Part shown: positions 13,101 through 24,871 of the stretch, piece after piece
Position numbering within the stretch: position 1 is the stretch's first letter
How the letters are laid out: every line of letters begins with the position of its first letter
Source of the DNA: Pyrenopolyporus hunteri
Taxonomy: Eukaryota; Ascomycota; Sordariomycetes; Xylariales; Hypoxylaceae
Direction of reading: 5' to 3'
Assembly: GCA_902806595.1 (NCBI GenBank)
Contig: CADCXC010000037.1
Span: 2,356,001 to 2,420,000 of the forward strand
Length of the DNA stretch: 64,000 nt
Notes under the pieces: model-generated
Told to the model about the DNA's origin: nothing
The model's database searches: none
What the model saw: the letters and a program-made list of their open reading frames with translations, nothing else
Program-made: the position numbers and the translations under genes

Positions 13101-14877
13101 CAAATTTGGTGTTGTCACCGGTGACTTTCTCGTAGACGGAAGACCCCTTCCAAAGTCGTTCCAAAGAGCCACGGGCTTTGCTGAGCAACTCGATATCCAT
13201 GAGCCAACAGCGACTGTGCGCGAAGCTCTGCAGTTTTCTGCACTTCTACGCCAGCCCAAGGAAGTGCCAATAGAGGAGAAGTACGCTTACTGTGAGACCA
13301 TCATCGAGCTACTTGAGATGCAGGACATAGCCGGAGCAACTATAGGAGTAGTCGGGGAGGGTCTCAATGCGGAACAGCGCAAGAGACTTACGATTGGCGT
13401 TGAACTTGCATCAAAACCGGAGCTGCTGATGTTTTTGGATGAGCCTACGTCCGGTCTCGACTCAGGGGCGGCGTTCAATATTGTCCGGTTTCTGCGGAAG
13501 TTAGCCGACGCTGGCCAGGCCATCCTGTGCACCATACATCAGCCCTCTGCCGTACTTTTTGAAAACTTTGACGAGCTAATCTTGCTTAAGTCTGGTGGCC
13601 GCGTGGTGTATGCGGGCGAACTTGGAAAGGACAGCCAGACAATGATTAAATATTTTGAATCGAACGGCGGTGGGAGATGTCCCCCGGATGCCAACCCCGC
13701 CGAGTGGATGTTAGAGGTCATCGGAGCCGGAAATCCGGACTATGCGGGCCAAGACTGGGGTGACGTCTGGCTACGGTCTAAGAACTATAAGGAACAGTCC
13801 CAGGAGATGGCGCAAATGATCGAGAAGCGCCGGAACGTCCAGCATTCGAAGAATATCCAAGATGACCGCGAGTACGCCATGCCCTTATGGACCCAGACGG
13901 CAGCGGTCGTCAAGCGTTCCTTTGTCGCCTATTGGAGGACACCGAATTATGTGATGGGCAAGATGATTCTGCATATATTTACAGGCCTTTTCAATACCTT
14001 CACATTCTGGCGCCTGGGCTTCGCCAACATCGACATGCAGTCCCGCTTGTTCTCGATATTCATGAACCTTACGATCGCGCCCCCGTTAATCCAGCAGCTC
14101 CAACCCGTCTTCCTCAACTCGCGAAACATTTTCGAGTCCCGCGAGAACAATGCAAAGATTTACTCTTGGTCTGCGTGGACTACGGCCGCGGTATTGGTAG
14201 AAATACCATATTCTCTTGTTGCCGGCGCCATCTACTACAATTGTTGGTGGTGGGGCACCATGGGCTTCCGAATGACTGGCTTTCCGTCCGGATTCATCTT
14301 CCTGTTGCTGATGCTCTTCGAGTTGTACTACGTCAGCTTCGGCCAGGCCATCGCGGCTTTTAGTCCGAACCAACTGCTAGCGAGTTTGTTCGTCCCTCTC
14401 TTCTTCCTCTTCGTCGTCTCATTCTGCGGCGTCGTCGTACCGCCAGCCCAGCTCCCGTATTTCTGGCGCTCATGGATGTACTGGCTCACCCCCTTCCACT
14501 ACCTGCTCGAAGCCTTCATGGCTACCTCCATCCACGAACAGCCCGTGCGGTGCAAACCAGGCGAATTCGCACGCTTCCCGGCCCCGCCGGGCACGGACTG
14601 CAATTCATACACCCAAGAATACCTCTCGCAGGCGGGTGGATACGTGCAAGTGGGCGCTGATGGCCTGTGTGAGGTTTGCCAATATTCGAACGGTGACGAG
14701 TTCGGGAGGAGCTTCAGCGTCTACTACAGCAATATCTGGCGTGACTTCGGCATTGTTTGCGCTTTCATTGCTTTCAACTACTTCGTGGTGTATTTCTCGA
14801 CGTTCTTGCGTTTCAGGGGCAAGAATCCTTTGGCTGGCCTTTTTACAAAGCTGAAGCAGAGGAAAGCGGGGAAATAA
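10101..14877 (+). CDS. PDR/CDR-type ABC multidrug transporter (ABCG, full-size)
   Basis: Two exons (10101-13045, 13098-14877; 52-nt intron, donor GTGAGA, acceptor TTTAG) encode 1574 residues, normal for fungal pleiotropic-drug-resistance exporters. These plasma-membrane pumps use ATP to export azoles and other hydrophobic compounds. The order is NBD1-TMD1-NBD2-TMD2. NBD1 has the PDR-specific Walker A with Cys in place of Lys (GRPGSGCTT, about 262-270), signature VSGGERKR (about 380) and the altered Walker B region GWDNSSKGLD (about 402). NBD2 has canonical GASGAGKTT (about 967), a degenerate signature LNAEQRKRLT (about 1070) and FLDEPTSGLDS (about 1095). Membrane segments lie near 565-800 and 1210-1530. 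The N-terminal 140 residues are Ser/Pro/Thr-rich. The start is the first in-frame ATG; a frame extension five codons upstream begins with TTG. The exact CDR subgroup cannot be fixed by eye. Confidence 0.96.
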
Positions 14878-15545
14878 GGATTCGTAGCGTCGGTCTCGAT
14901 GTAGGGACCTGGTATGTTCCGGGCTAGGCTCTGGGGTAATTAATTGTCGGCGGAGGAGGTTGGTTGGGCTACGTTGGGTTCGGTTGGGTTCACTGGTACA
15001 TCAGCGTTGGTTCTCGAAAAGGCAGGTCACGGATGGTATATGGGGATCCGCACGCGCGTGAACAGAATAGACTTATGTGTATAACTACTTCGTATGAGTC
15101 TAGGCTACCGCAGGATTCATGGTGTGCATGTTCAATTTTAAGAATTGGGTTTGACTATTTATTTTGTTGAGGATCACCGGGGATCCGATGGATGTGGAAT
15201 CCTGCGGCCGACTCGACTTCTATACCCGAATAACGTTGCAGATAAGCTAACGAGCAATGAAATTAGTAGCAAATACCAACCTCATATCCTGAGTCGCGCC
15301 AACATACTCTCCCCGAGTTATCTCGCGGCGATCAAATATCTGTAAATCATAGAAGCTTAGGTAGGTACCTAGGAATAGGGGTCAAAGTGTCAATCATAGC
15401 AACGCAGGTAATGTAGGTGAGTAGGTAGGTAGTTAAGTCTTCATAGAAAACGTAAAATTCAGGGGGTATCTCTCAAAGCAATCAAGCGCCTATCCCGCCC
15501 AACCGACACCATACCCGCCCCGTCCAGTGCGATATCCCTCATCCT
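14878..15545. other. Convergent intergenic gap
   Basis: Contains the 3' ends of the ABC transporter (+) and the SAT4-like gene (-). TAGGTACCTAGG-type tracts occur at about 15357-15380 and 15415-15432. No further gene is seen. Confidence 0.6.
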
Positions 15546-17288
15546 TCACAACTTCGTCTTCTCCGACTTACCACCGCTATGATTGCTCTCCACCGCCGCC
15601 AGCACCAGCCGCTCCCGCTCCCGCTCGAACCCCTTCTGCCCGTCCGACTGCACCTGCGACCCGCCCAGCGTCTCCTTGTCGTGCATGTACGCCGGTATCA
15701 CGCTGCTCAGCACGAAGTCGTCCCGGTAGTGCTCCTCGTGCCTCGCCACCGCCGCCGTTAACCCGCTCTTGCTATCATTGCTATTGCTGTGCCCCTTGCG
15801 CGTCCCCGACGGCACCCGCATGATATCCGTGATACTGCTCGCGCGACTCGCCCGCTGATGTTGGTGTTGTTGGTGTTGGTGTCTTGACGGGGGAGGGGAC
15901 CGCGAGAACGACAGCTGCAGCTCGAAGCGCCCCGACTCCCGCCTCGCGCCGGCGGGCGGCGCCGTCGCCGTCGCCGTCGTTGTCGAGTCCCCGGAGAGCC
16001 GCCGGTGCCGGTACCGGTGCCGGTGCTGGTGCGTGATGTGCACCTCCTGCGTCACGAAGATGCTGCCCAGGAGCCCCTGCCGCAGGATCGGCCAGAAGGT
16101 CGGGATCGACGCGCAGATGCTGGCCAGGTCGACCTCGAGCGCGGCGAGGACGATGCTCTTCGGCCCGTACCAGGTCGGGTCGAGCACCGGGTAGGTGCCG
16201 GCCTTGTTCTCGAGGATGGTTTGCAGGCGCCATATGCTGAGGGATGTGGCGCTGTTTTGGGGAGGAGTGTTAGTGGAAAGGGGGTTGTGTATTGAGTGCG
16301 AAAGGAGGGGGGAAGGGGAAAAGGGGTAAGCTTACATGAGCCCGAGAATTAGGAGAAGACCAATTCCGACCCGTTGCCGCCACGCCGTGGACTTCCTGAA
16401 GTACAGCGGCACGGGGATGGCGAGAACTAGCACGTCCAAGACCACGTTCGAGCCCGTGTGCCCGCCGAAGGTCCCGGCTATTTCCGACGGTATCTTGGAG
16501 CCGAACCCGTAGCAGTGCGCCGGCGACGCCCAGTTCCAGAACCCGGATACCGGGAAGCAGGGAAATAGAGCGCAGAAGGAGAACGCGACGCCCCAAAGCG
16601 TGGTGATGCCTAATCCGATCCAGCAGATGATTCGCGCTCGGGTGCCGGCCTCGAAGATGCGGATGTACTGCGATAGGAGAGATAGCTTAATCAGGGTCGT
16701 CGAGATGGTGTATGAGGCTAAGCAGACGTGGAATTTCTGGGAGGTTGTTAGTAGCCGTAAGGCCATAAAGGGAGCATGCTGGCTCAGAGTGAAGCTGCTC
16801 GCCTTCTGGAATTTGATTAGATTGTCGTAGCCGATCGTAAGGATATGCTCTCCGAATCCATTCTTCATTGCTGATGTTTCGGTTAGCTATCGGCACCTCC
16901 CTTAGAGGTAATAAAACAACATACAGAGACATAAGAATATCGAACCAGCGGTAGCCGATATCTGTATTAATTGTTAGTTAACACGCCCCTCTGGATATTT
17001 GTTTAAGCACTTACTCTAAAAAGTATCACGAAGAAGTCGTCCCAGCCCAGACATCGTAACCTGATCCGAGTGTATATTCTGAAAATCACACAGACGTAGG
17101 AGACGACCTTTAACGTCACAGTTAGCTTAACGGTTAGACAGGCGAATGCTTCGATTAGTGTCGCTCACCATGAAAGGGATGACCAAGCCATACACCGTGC
17201 TCGAGTAGTTGAAGGCCGGTTTCGGCTCCTGAGAGTTATCGTACGCCGTCATCAAGCGGAAGAGCTCCGCCGCGCTTCCAGCCGACAT
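15546..17288 (-). CDS. SAT4/rhodopsin-like (PTH11-type) seven-transmembrane protein
   Basis: Five exons on the minus strand: 17288-17169, 17125-17015, 16961-16925, 16870-16336 and 16251-15546, giving 502 residues. All junctions are GT-AG and in frame. The first acceptor could instead lie 18 nt later (496 residues). The protein has about seven hydrophobic segments and hallmarks of the fungal 'rhodopsin domain' family: an RIYTR...LGWDDFF block after helix 1, GFGEHI in the second loop, and a Cys-rich WNWASPAHCYG outer loop. Members include PTH11-like receptors and putative transporters, so receptor activity is only inferred. The tail of about 165 residues is His/Arg/Ser/Gln-rich, with an HRHRYRHRR stretch, and is probably cytosolic. 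The gene converges on the ABC transporter. Confidence 0.85.
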
Positions 17289-20200
17289 ACTGACGCCGTC
17301 GACGGAACAGAAAGTTTACTCGCGATAAACTCCAGATCGGCAGGATTCCTTTGTGCCAAGCCCAGCGTCCAATCCGTGTCCCATGCCGCCGTTATTCGTT
17401 CTTCTCACCACTTCACCATCGTTATTGTCTGAGCCGTCGTGGCGTCTAGTCTAGTCGGTAATACCTTAGGTTCGGTAGGTATCTAGGTAGATACGTTACG
17501 TACGCACGTATGTTGTCGGGAGGTTTGTTACACAAAAGGGAGAAAGCGACGGCCGTTCGCCGGTCCTGTCTCCAGAAAAACGAGCGTTCCGGGCCACCCG
17601 ATTCTTTTTAAGCCGAAGGATTGCTGCGCCGTCCTGTCGCTCACGCATGCTACTCACACAGACACACTTTACAATGGCCTAGGCGAGGCCTTGGTTGCAC
17701 CTACGTATAGCAATACGTAGTTCCCACATCGAGTACGCCGGGGACGTATCCAGACCTAATGTGCCCAACTCGCACGATAAGGAGCGGAAACCATGTATAT
17801 CCTATCTCTGGTCCGGCATGCCATCCCACCCCTGGCAGCAGGCCAATTGATACTCCAGACATCCGTAGGTAGGTACCTGGGGACAGGTACAGAACGGCGG
17901 AAGCCTTCGCGGGTTTTGCCCCTGTCTCGACGCACTATATGTGACTTCGTAAGGTATGGGGTCGGTACTCGATGGATCGCAATCCCCCATCCACACCAAG
18001 CAAAAACGTGGGCTGGGCCTCACAGGGTTCGCGATATTAATTGGTCCATGTGGATGGCTGAACCCCTATATGAGTAAGGCCTTGCTTCGTATGTACCTTG
18101 TGTACCTACCTACCTATGTATAATATGTAGGTATGTATGCAATAGGGTAGCATTCTAGCAGAAGCGGCGCAGCAGCGATTCCAGAAATATCCGACTTGAT
18201 CGACGGGTATGCTTAATTCTACATTGCGGAACTAGTGCCTTTACTATTGATAAAACGGAGATTCGGCCTACGTAAGAACTACGATTTGATTGCTGGACGA
18301 AGATTCCCGAGTTGTGGTAGCATTCTTCATTACGTGGAAATATACCCCACGACTAACACGAGGATGTATGTCTCGCTGAGCCCCCCATGCTAAACCGCCC
18401 GGATATTTATACTCGGGATATCTGGTTATAGCAAGGTTGCGCATAATGTATTGAAACGGCGATACTACTATTGTGGCTTCTCTATTATTCCCAGCACTTA
18501 CATGACTCACGGCCTATGTCTATATGTCTCAAACTTGATATCTATGTGGGCGTCGGGTTTGTTCTCAACCGGGCAAGCCGAGTCCCCACGAACTCTGATA
18601 GGGCCGGCCAACCGTGAAATTTTCTGTAACGGAACTATAGCCGCTTGTGGTAGTGGCGTTCACGTACGTAGGTACGTTGAAGCGACGAGGTTTCTGCATA
18701 ATGCTACGCTGTTATGTGCGTTATGTTACCATACCTCTGGTTTGGTCGAGTTAAAACATGGCGAATGACTGGATAGAGCACACACTGCGACTGTGACATC
18801 GCCTATCCATTCCTCCATTGGCCCCTTGGGTTGCCCTGTAGGAATTTTTCCATCCATCATCCTACTGGGAACTTACATTAACTTTATTATAAGGTACGCA
18901 AATCTCAACTTTTTCGGGTTAATCCCGCGAAAATCAACACTAGAAGGTCCATGGTCGAATGAGTTTATCTTGCATGCGTAACCAAGTATTCAAGCTTTCG
19001 TTAACTATGGACGTCCCTAACGAGGCATCGAGGCCGAATCGGGTGGGGGCCGCATCCTACGTACGAGTCGAATAAGGTCGGATACCCCTGACCACGACCG
19101 CGCACGTGGGGAGGACAACAGAATAAATCGAAACCGGATGCCGCCACCTCGTTGTTGGGTGGGATTTCCGACCTGGAACGTCCGGTCGGATTTTAATACC
19201 CCTTTGAGATTTAGGTGGCCTCGTAAGTTCGCCGCGAGATTTTCTACTATATAGTGCGAGTGAAGGATTAAGAGCTGAGAAAACTCGCTTACTACGTAGG
19301 ATTCAGCTTCACGGGTATTGTGCACATAGCATCTCACCTAACCCCGGGTAGATAAGGGGCGTGGGCGTCTATGAATTCTAAATAAGCCCGCGAACTGCCG
19401 AAGGTAAGTAAGTAAACTTCGATCTATTACCTGTCATATCGGGGAATATTCGTGGGGACTTAATCTTCGAAGTTTTGTTCGTTGCGTATAAGTTTCAAAT
19501 CTCTGGCGTGACAGGTGTTAGTTGGCCAACCCTGAAAATAAAATACGCAGATAAGCCCGTGCAGCCCATGTCGCTGTACGATCATCTCCCATTAAGGCCA
19601 TTGTACCCATTCGAACGCGGTAATTGTTGACTCTAGAAGGTTTGTTGGTTATCTCATATACCGTATGTGATGAGAAGAATGGTGCCTGGTACCAAAGCAG
19701 TGGTATTACAAGAATAAGGGATATAAGGAACAGATGCTCGAGAAAATCATGCTGGAAATCCTTGATCAAGTGACTAATACGGATAAATCGCCGCCACATC
19801 CTAGAAGAGAGCTATACCCTCAAGGTCATATTATAGAGATAAGAAGTAGTTGTTAAACGTATTCCGTCCCTCCCCCTATCGAAGGGGCGATATATACCCC
19901 AGGTACTTTAGATTTAGAAAGTTAGGAGAAATGTCACAAAGTAAATAGCTCGTACATTGTTATTACGCAGTACAGTAATTAACTTATTTTGTAGCGATGT
20001 ATCCGTTGATCTATCGATCCTACGGGAATTGTTTAATATTGTCGCGGCTCTAATTAATATAAAGTAGGCTAACATCGAGTGCTGCGCCGTCGATAGGGAC
20101 ATGGGTAATTTAAGGACTAACTTTCTATTAACCACTATCCACGGAGTCCATTCCGTTCGATAATCAGACACCTAGGTGAGATTTATACTCAATTAGGATA

Positions 20201-20386
20201 ATGTATTCGAATCTCCCATATTCGTTAATGAGCTCAGGCATTATGTTGTAGTCGTAATCAGAAGACTTGTAATCCCTCCTATTGCCCGCTCGTGACCAAG
20301 GTTCATCTTATAACGCCAATAGAACCCAAATGCAAGCTAGATAGATCTACACAAACGCCTCGATACTTAAAAGCCCCAGCGATGCC
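17289..20386. other. AT-rich intergenic gap
   Basis: Three kilobases without a supported gene. The first few hundred bases form the 5' flank of the SAT4-like gene. TAGG/CCTA tracts occur at 17475-17500 and 18100-18135. From about 19380 to 20340 the DNA becomes AT- and TA-rich and has no coding character, suggesting an old mutated repeat, though no element can be named. Confidence 0.5.
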
Positions 20387-22963
20387 TTAGTAATCGTCGT
20401 CCATAGCATTGAGTCGGCGCTCGCCAACCTCGCGTATCTTCTCGCCGAGAATGGTGCGGCCATACCTCTCGGCGACCTTGCCAGCGGCCTCGACCATACG
20501 GCCTGTGCGGTCGCGCATGAGCTCGACAAGCTCGAGGGCCCGCATGCCACGCTCCTCGCCTTCGCGGCACTCGATCGCCAGGAACTGCAGCAGCGTCTTG
20601 TCAATCTCAAGCTCGAGCCGCGCCAGGCTCGACCGCTGCGTATGGCTGCCGCTTGTCGAGTCCACGAGGTCCTGTAGCTGCGCCGCCTCGATGCCCTTGA
20701 GCAGGAATTGCTGCTCCAGCTTGCGTGTCTCGGACTCGTCGTCCTCGGGCTCGGGCGTACCATCCTGGTCCATGGCGTCCGGATTCGGTGACTTCTGCTT
20801 GGGCGGTTCCGAGGTAAGGGGGATGGAGAAATCGAATTCGGACAGGAGAGGGCGGGGGAAGTATGGGTACTGGTCGCCGCCCTTGAGGATAATACAGTGG
20901 AATTTGCCATCGGCTACTGCTATCGGGAAATACGACTCACTCTTCCGGCCGGACGCGAGACGCGGAAGTAATTTAGTATCCAGAAGCGGTACCCAAGACG
21001 CTCTTGATGGTTGGCGCCAATGCAATAAGGTTAAGAGTGTGCCCGTAGAATCGTAGATACATGGATCCTATGCTAAGTCAGCCCTATCCGGCAACGAACG
21101 AAAGTTTGAGATTTTGCTTACCCCATTGTCAGAAAAGAAGACGCTCTTTAATGTTACGCCCTCTGGAAGCGCGACGGTGTCTTCATTCTGGCATATTTCG
21201 TCCCGTTTAATATTCTCGATGGTGTACTGAAGTCTAGTATGTCCGTCCGCGCCAACGGGGCCGTTACCGATTGTCATGACATAGTCCCTCCAGCTTGCGC
21301 ACGTAACCATCGGGGTGCTCTTGGGTCGGTATACTTTATATGGGATGCCAAAAAGTGTATAAACCCTAACGTAATTCGCGGTGGTAGTGACGGTTACGAA
21401 AGAGTCGCTAAGGGACATGGCTAAGACGGCCTCCCCCTTTGGTAGTTGTGTCCTCCAGTCGGTGCGGTTAGTCCACGTCTCATGAGGTCTATAGAAGATG
21501 GTCGCCGGTGCGCCATCTTTAGGAGGACAGGAGAAGAGTGTGCCATTTTCGGTTAGGCAAGCTTTGTCGTAGAGGAAGGTGTCGGTGAAATGGAAGTCTC
21601 TGTGGAATTCGTGATCGTAAAATTCCACTGTGACCGTGTTGTGTCCGTCTTGATCTACCGTCCACACAAAGCCAATAAGATTCAGGCAGAGATATTTTCG
21701 GTTGCCTCGCCACGGCGTCGACCCGGGTTGGAAAGGTTCATGATATTCCGGCTCAATATGGGGCCGCTTGCTTGACGGTTCTCCAAAAATATCCAAGTCG
21801 TCATGTATGCGTTTGCCATTTCCATTGAGAACGTAGCCCGCCCCGTCGTCGTCGACTACAAAGTCATCGTCCTCGGGCAAAGGACCATCCATAAGAGAGT
21901 CATAGCTTCCCTCCCGGTTTCTTCGGCTGATTATAGGCACTGGGGCGTCCAAAGGCCTTCTGACATTCGTAGAAATCTCCGATAGGGGGTCATGAATAAA
22001 AGGGGCTGGCTGTTTCCCGAGTTTTAATAAAGAAACAAATTGCTCCGGTACGAAGTCGGGGTGAATATAGACCTCGCCGTCGGAATTCGTGAAAGAAACC
22101 AGATTCTCCTTGGGATGCCACGCTATATCCATCACGTTAGCATAATCGAGCCTGGCGATGACGCTCTGGGTCTTGGTCTCCCATAGCAAGATCTTCTTGT
22201 CCTTGCCAGCCGAGGCCAACATCGCGCCGTTCGGCGACCAGGCCAAAGCAGTGACATCTCCGTTATGGCCGTTCGAGAATACTCGTTGCTTCTCCCAATC
22301 GTTCTTGGAGATGACCTGTATATCTCTTGTAGGGGTTGGGACGGCAAAAGCACGACCGTCGGGGTGCCATGCGATGCCGGAGCTGGCGTCCGAGTCGGTA
22401 TCTAGCGCACCAATGACACCGTCTACCTTCCTTATAAGTTCCGGCTCGTCAGAAGTTATCGAATACACATATACTATTCCGTCCGTGCAAGCTAGCGTGA
22501 CTGTCGATCCTTTGGTATCGAAAGCGAGGTGCTTCGTAGGCTTGTTGTGTTCCTTGAGATGACGGACCCGGCTATTGTCGTCCGTTCGGACCAGCTTCAC
22601 AGTCGATTCGTCGCTGGCTACGGCACACCATTTCGAATCCGGTGAAAGGGCCACATCACGGATTGGAAGAGAACATCGAAGCAAGAATTTGTCGAAGGCG
22701 GCGTCGGGTATGGAGTAGAGACTGACGGTGCCATCTTCAGACCCGACAACGAAGAACTCGTCAGAAGCGTCTACGCTCAAATTCTGCTCTTGGCAATCGT
22801 CGATGTTGATGGGTTCGCCATCGAAACCAGTCTTGTATAATCGGATTGTGTTATTCGATCCTACGGTCACCAACTTGGAGCCGTCAGGGGTATAAGCGCA
22901 GTGTGTCGAACCCTGGGTATGGGCTGGCCGCGCTCGGGGACGATGAGGAGCTGTGGATGCCAT
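20387..22963 (-). CDS. ctf4: Ctf4/SepB (Mcl1, AND-1/WDHD1) replisome adaptor
   Basis: Two exons, 22963-21122 and 21067-20387, separated by a 54-nt intron (GTAAGC...CATAG), give 840 residues, a usual length for this family. Ctf4 is a trimeric hub that links the CMG helicase to DNA polymerase alpha and other client proteins, and it supports sister-chromatid cohesion. Residues 1 to about 310 form WD40 repeats (for example VTALAWSPNGAMLASAG and ILLWETK). A SepB/WDHD1 beta-propeller domain follows from about 400, with motifs TPWRGNRKYL and, across the splice, FFSDNGDPCIYDSTGT then LHWRQPSRASW. A helical C-terminal region follows. An acidic linker with DGTPEPEDDESE lies near 700. The protein ends MDDDY. 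The splice restores the conserved DPCIYDSTG block, which strongly supports the model. An ACGCGT box lies about 135 bp upstream of the start. Confidence 0.94.
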
Positions 22964-23602
22964 TTTGATGCTTATCCCTCACATAGACTCCAAGACATTA
23001 ATAGGCGAAGTTTGGAGGGAGGCTACCTGGGTTGTTAAAAGTCGAATTGGTGTTAACGTAAAATATCGGAATATCTTAAAGTAGCAGAAAACGCGCGACG
23101 CGTTCAATCATCAATTATTAATTAATTAAGAATTGATCAGAGACCGAGACCGCGTTTGCAGCTTGCAGGGATGCCCCTCTTCCACCTCCTCTTAGTGGTC
23201 AGTGCATCGCGATCGCGTCAATCCCACCCCCACCTTTCTCCAAATCTCCAACAATCAACGACGAGTATGGAAATGCGACTTATGCGATTATACGGATCAC
23301 AACCGGGATACAAATATTTCGGGTACCTAATTCATGCAACGATGGGCCGAATTCCAACCAACAATACTAACGATACCTATGAAATTCGGTTGCCTACGCA
23401 GGCAACGATTTAGAAAGATAGCCGTAATATGTATGCCTGGTGATAGTGAAGTTATATAAGATTCGGAGCCTTGGTGCCGGAATGACAGACGCCAAGCTTA
23501 GCATCATCACATCGATATCTTCTATCTCCTATCTCCTATATATTCCATTAGTTACCCGAGAAACAACTTGAGTACTACTCCTGACGACCACCGATCCTCA
23601 CC
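22964..23602. other. Divergent promoter region between ctf4 and a WD40 gene
   Basis: A shared 640-bp upstream region. On the ctf4 side it contains an MCB-type ACGCGT at 23098-23103 and an AT-rich inverted repeat (ATCAATT/AATTGAT, 23110-23137). On the other side there is a CT-rich leader with TCTCCTATCTCC repeats ahead of the WD40 start. Confidence 0.6.
23098..23103. promoter_or_regulatory. MCB-type ACGCGT element upstream of ctf4
   Basis: A palindromic ACGCGT lies 135 bp upstream of the ctf4 ATG inside the longer GC-rich block AACGCGCGACGCGTT. In fungi MBF (Mbp1/Res with Swi6) binds this hexamer and drives G1/S transcription of replication genes, which fits the function of ctf4. Binding is inferred. 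Confidence 0.45.
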
Positions 23603-24871
23603 ATGCAGAAAGGCACCTCCCCCAACCAATTCTTCCAGACCGAGTAAGACTATACGCTTATACATACCCGAGTATCCGTGCTTCAGCTAAACTTGAATAG
23701 TGCCGAGCAGGCCAAAAGGGAACGGCGTGAGGCTAAAGCCGGCAACAAGAATGGCAAGCCTATCGTCCTGAAATCCAAGCTATCGGCTGCTATCCCGGAT
23801 CCTACCAGCCCATCGTCCATTCTCATTGCCGGGTCTTCTGGCTCAGTGCATAGAGTAAATGTCGACGTGAGTTCACACAACAATACTCCAGCGAGGATAA
23901 GCGTCGTTAATTAATTATTACAGACGGGGAATACTAAGGAGGTGTTCCAAGGCCCCTCGGCACCAGTGACCTGCGTTGCCGTCGGCGGCCCCGGGAACAA
24001 CACGCTTTTCGCCGGTTCCTGGGATAAAGATGTCTGGTCCTGGGATCTTGCCTCTAGAAAACCGGGTCGCAAATATAGCGGTCACACGGACTTCGTCAAG
24101 GCCGTCGTGTCGACCAAGATTGGGGACAAGCACCTGCTGATAAGCGGCGGCGCGGACAAGAAGATCATAGTCTGGGACTTGGAGACAGGCTCACGTCTCC
24201 ATGTACTCCAGGATCAGACCGTACCGATGATGGCTATCCAGGACCTCGTTATCGATCCGGTACAGTCAGGACCAGACGAAGTCGTGCTTATCAGTGCTAG
24301 TAGCGACCCTCATATCCGCCGATGGCGCATTCGGCTTGACGGCTTCGAACAAATCAAGGAGGAGTCGCCGGATGAGCCCGGGGCTGCGCGCCATACGATC
24401 TTGGAACACGACACTACTGTGTATAAGGTAGTTTTTGACGCTGAGGGTGAAGAGATCGATCTATGGACATCAAGTGGCGATGGCACAGCAAAATGCCTAT
24501 CACGGCTCAAGGGGTTTGCCGCTGACGATCGTCTCTACCACGGCGACCATGTACGAGCTGTCGCCGTCACGGATCAATGGGTAATCACAGCTGGGCGAGA
24601 TGAGGATATCAAGGTTTGGGATCGCGCATCTGGGAAACTATACCGCGCCCTGGAAGGTCATTACGACGAGGTTACCGACCTAGTCGTCCTCGACGGCGGC
24701 AAACGAGTTGTTTCCGTATCTATCGACGGCACCGTGCGGACTTGGCCACTTGACCAGGCCGAGCTTGACAAGTTGGGAGTTGAGAAGGAAGTCCCGGCGG
24801 AGCCCGCGAAGGGGGTCATGACGGCAGAGGAAGAAGCTGAACTTCTCGAGCTGATGGAAGAAGATGACTAA
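23603..24871 (+). CDS. WD40 repeat protein with acidic C-terminus, function not assigned
   Basis: Three exons, 23603-23643, 23701-23866 and 23924-24871, encode 384 residues. Junctions are GTAAGA...AATAG and GTGAGT...TACAG, and both keep the frame. The N-terminus is short and basic (AEQAKRERREAK, residues about 15-26). It is followed by a beta-propeller of about six to seven WD40 blades, with clear GH-WD signatures such as LFAGSWDKDVWSWDL, LLISGGADKKIIVWDL, WVITAGRDEDIKVWD and VVSVSIDGTVRTWPL. The tail EEEAELLELMEEDD is strongly acidic. WD40 propellers are scaffolds and no catalytic role is expected. I do not recognise an orthologue with a known job. The gene is divergent from ctf4 over 640 bp. 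Confidence 0.88.

Noticed and set aside
10101..17288. Secondary-metabolite cluster suggested by an ABC exporter beside a SAT4-like gene
   Set aside because: No polyketide synthase, NRPS, terpene synthase, P450 or cluster regulator is present. The pairing alone is not evidence.
20347..21056. Ser/Arg-rich frames overlapping the C-terminal exon of ctf4
   Set aside because: They are other-frame readings of the ctf4 exon, which itself matches the SepB C-terminus.
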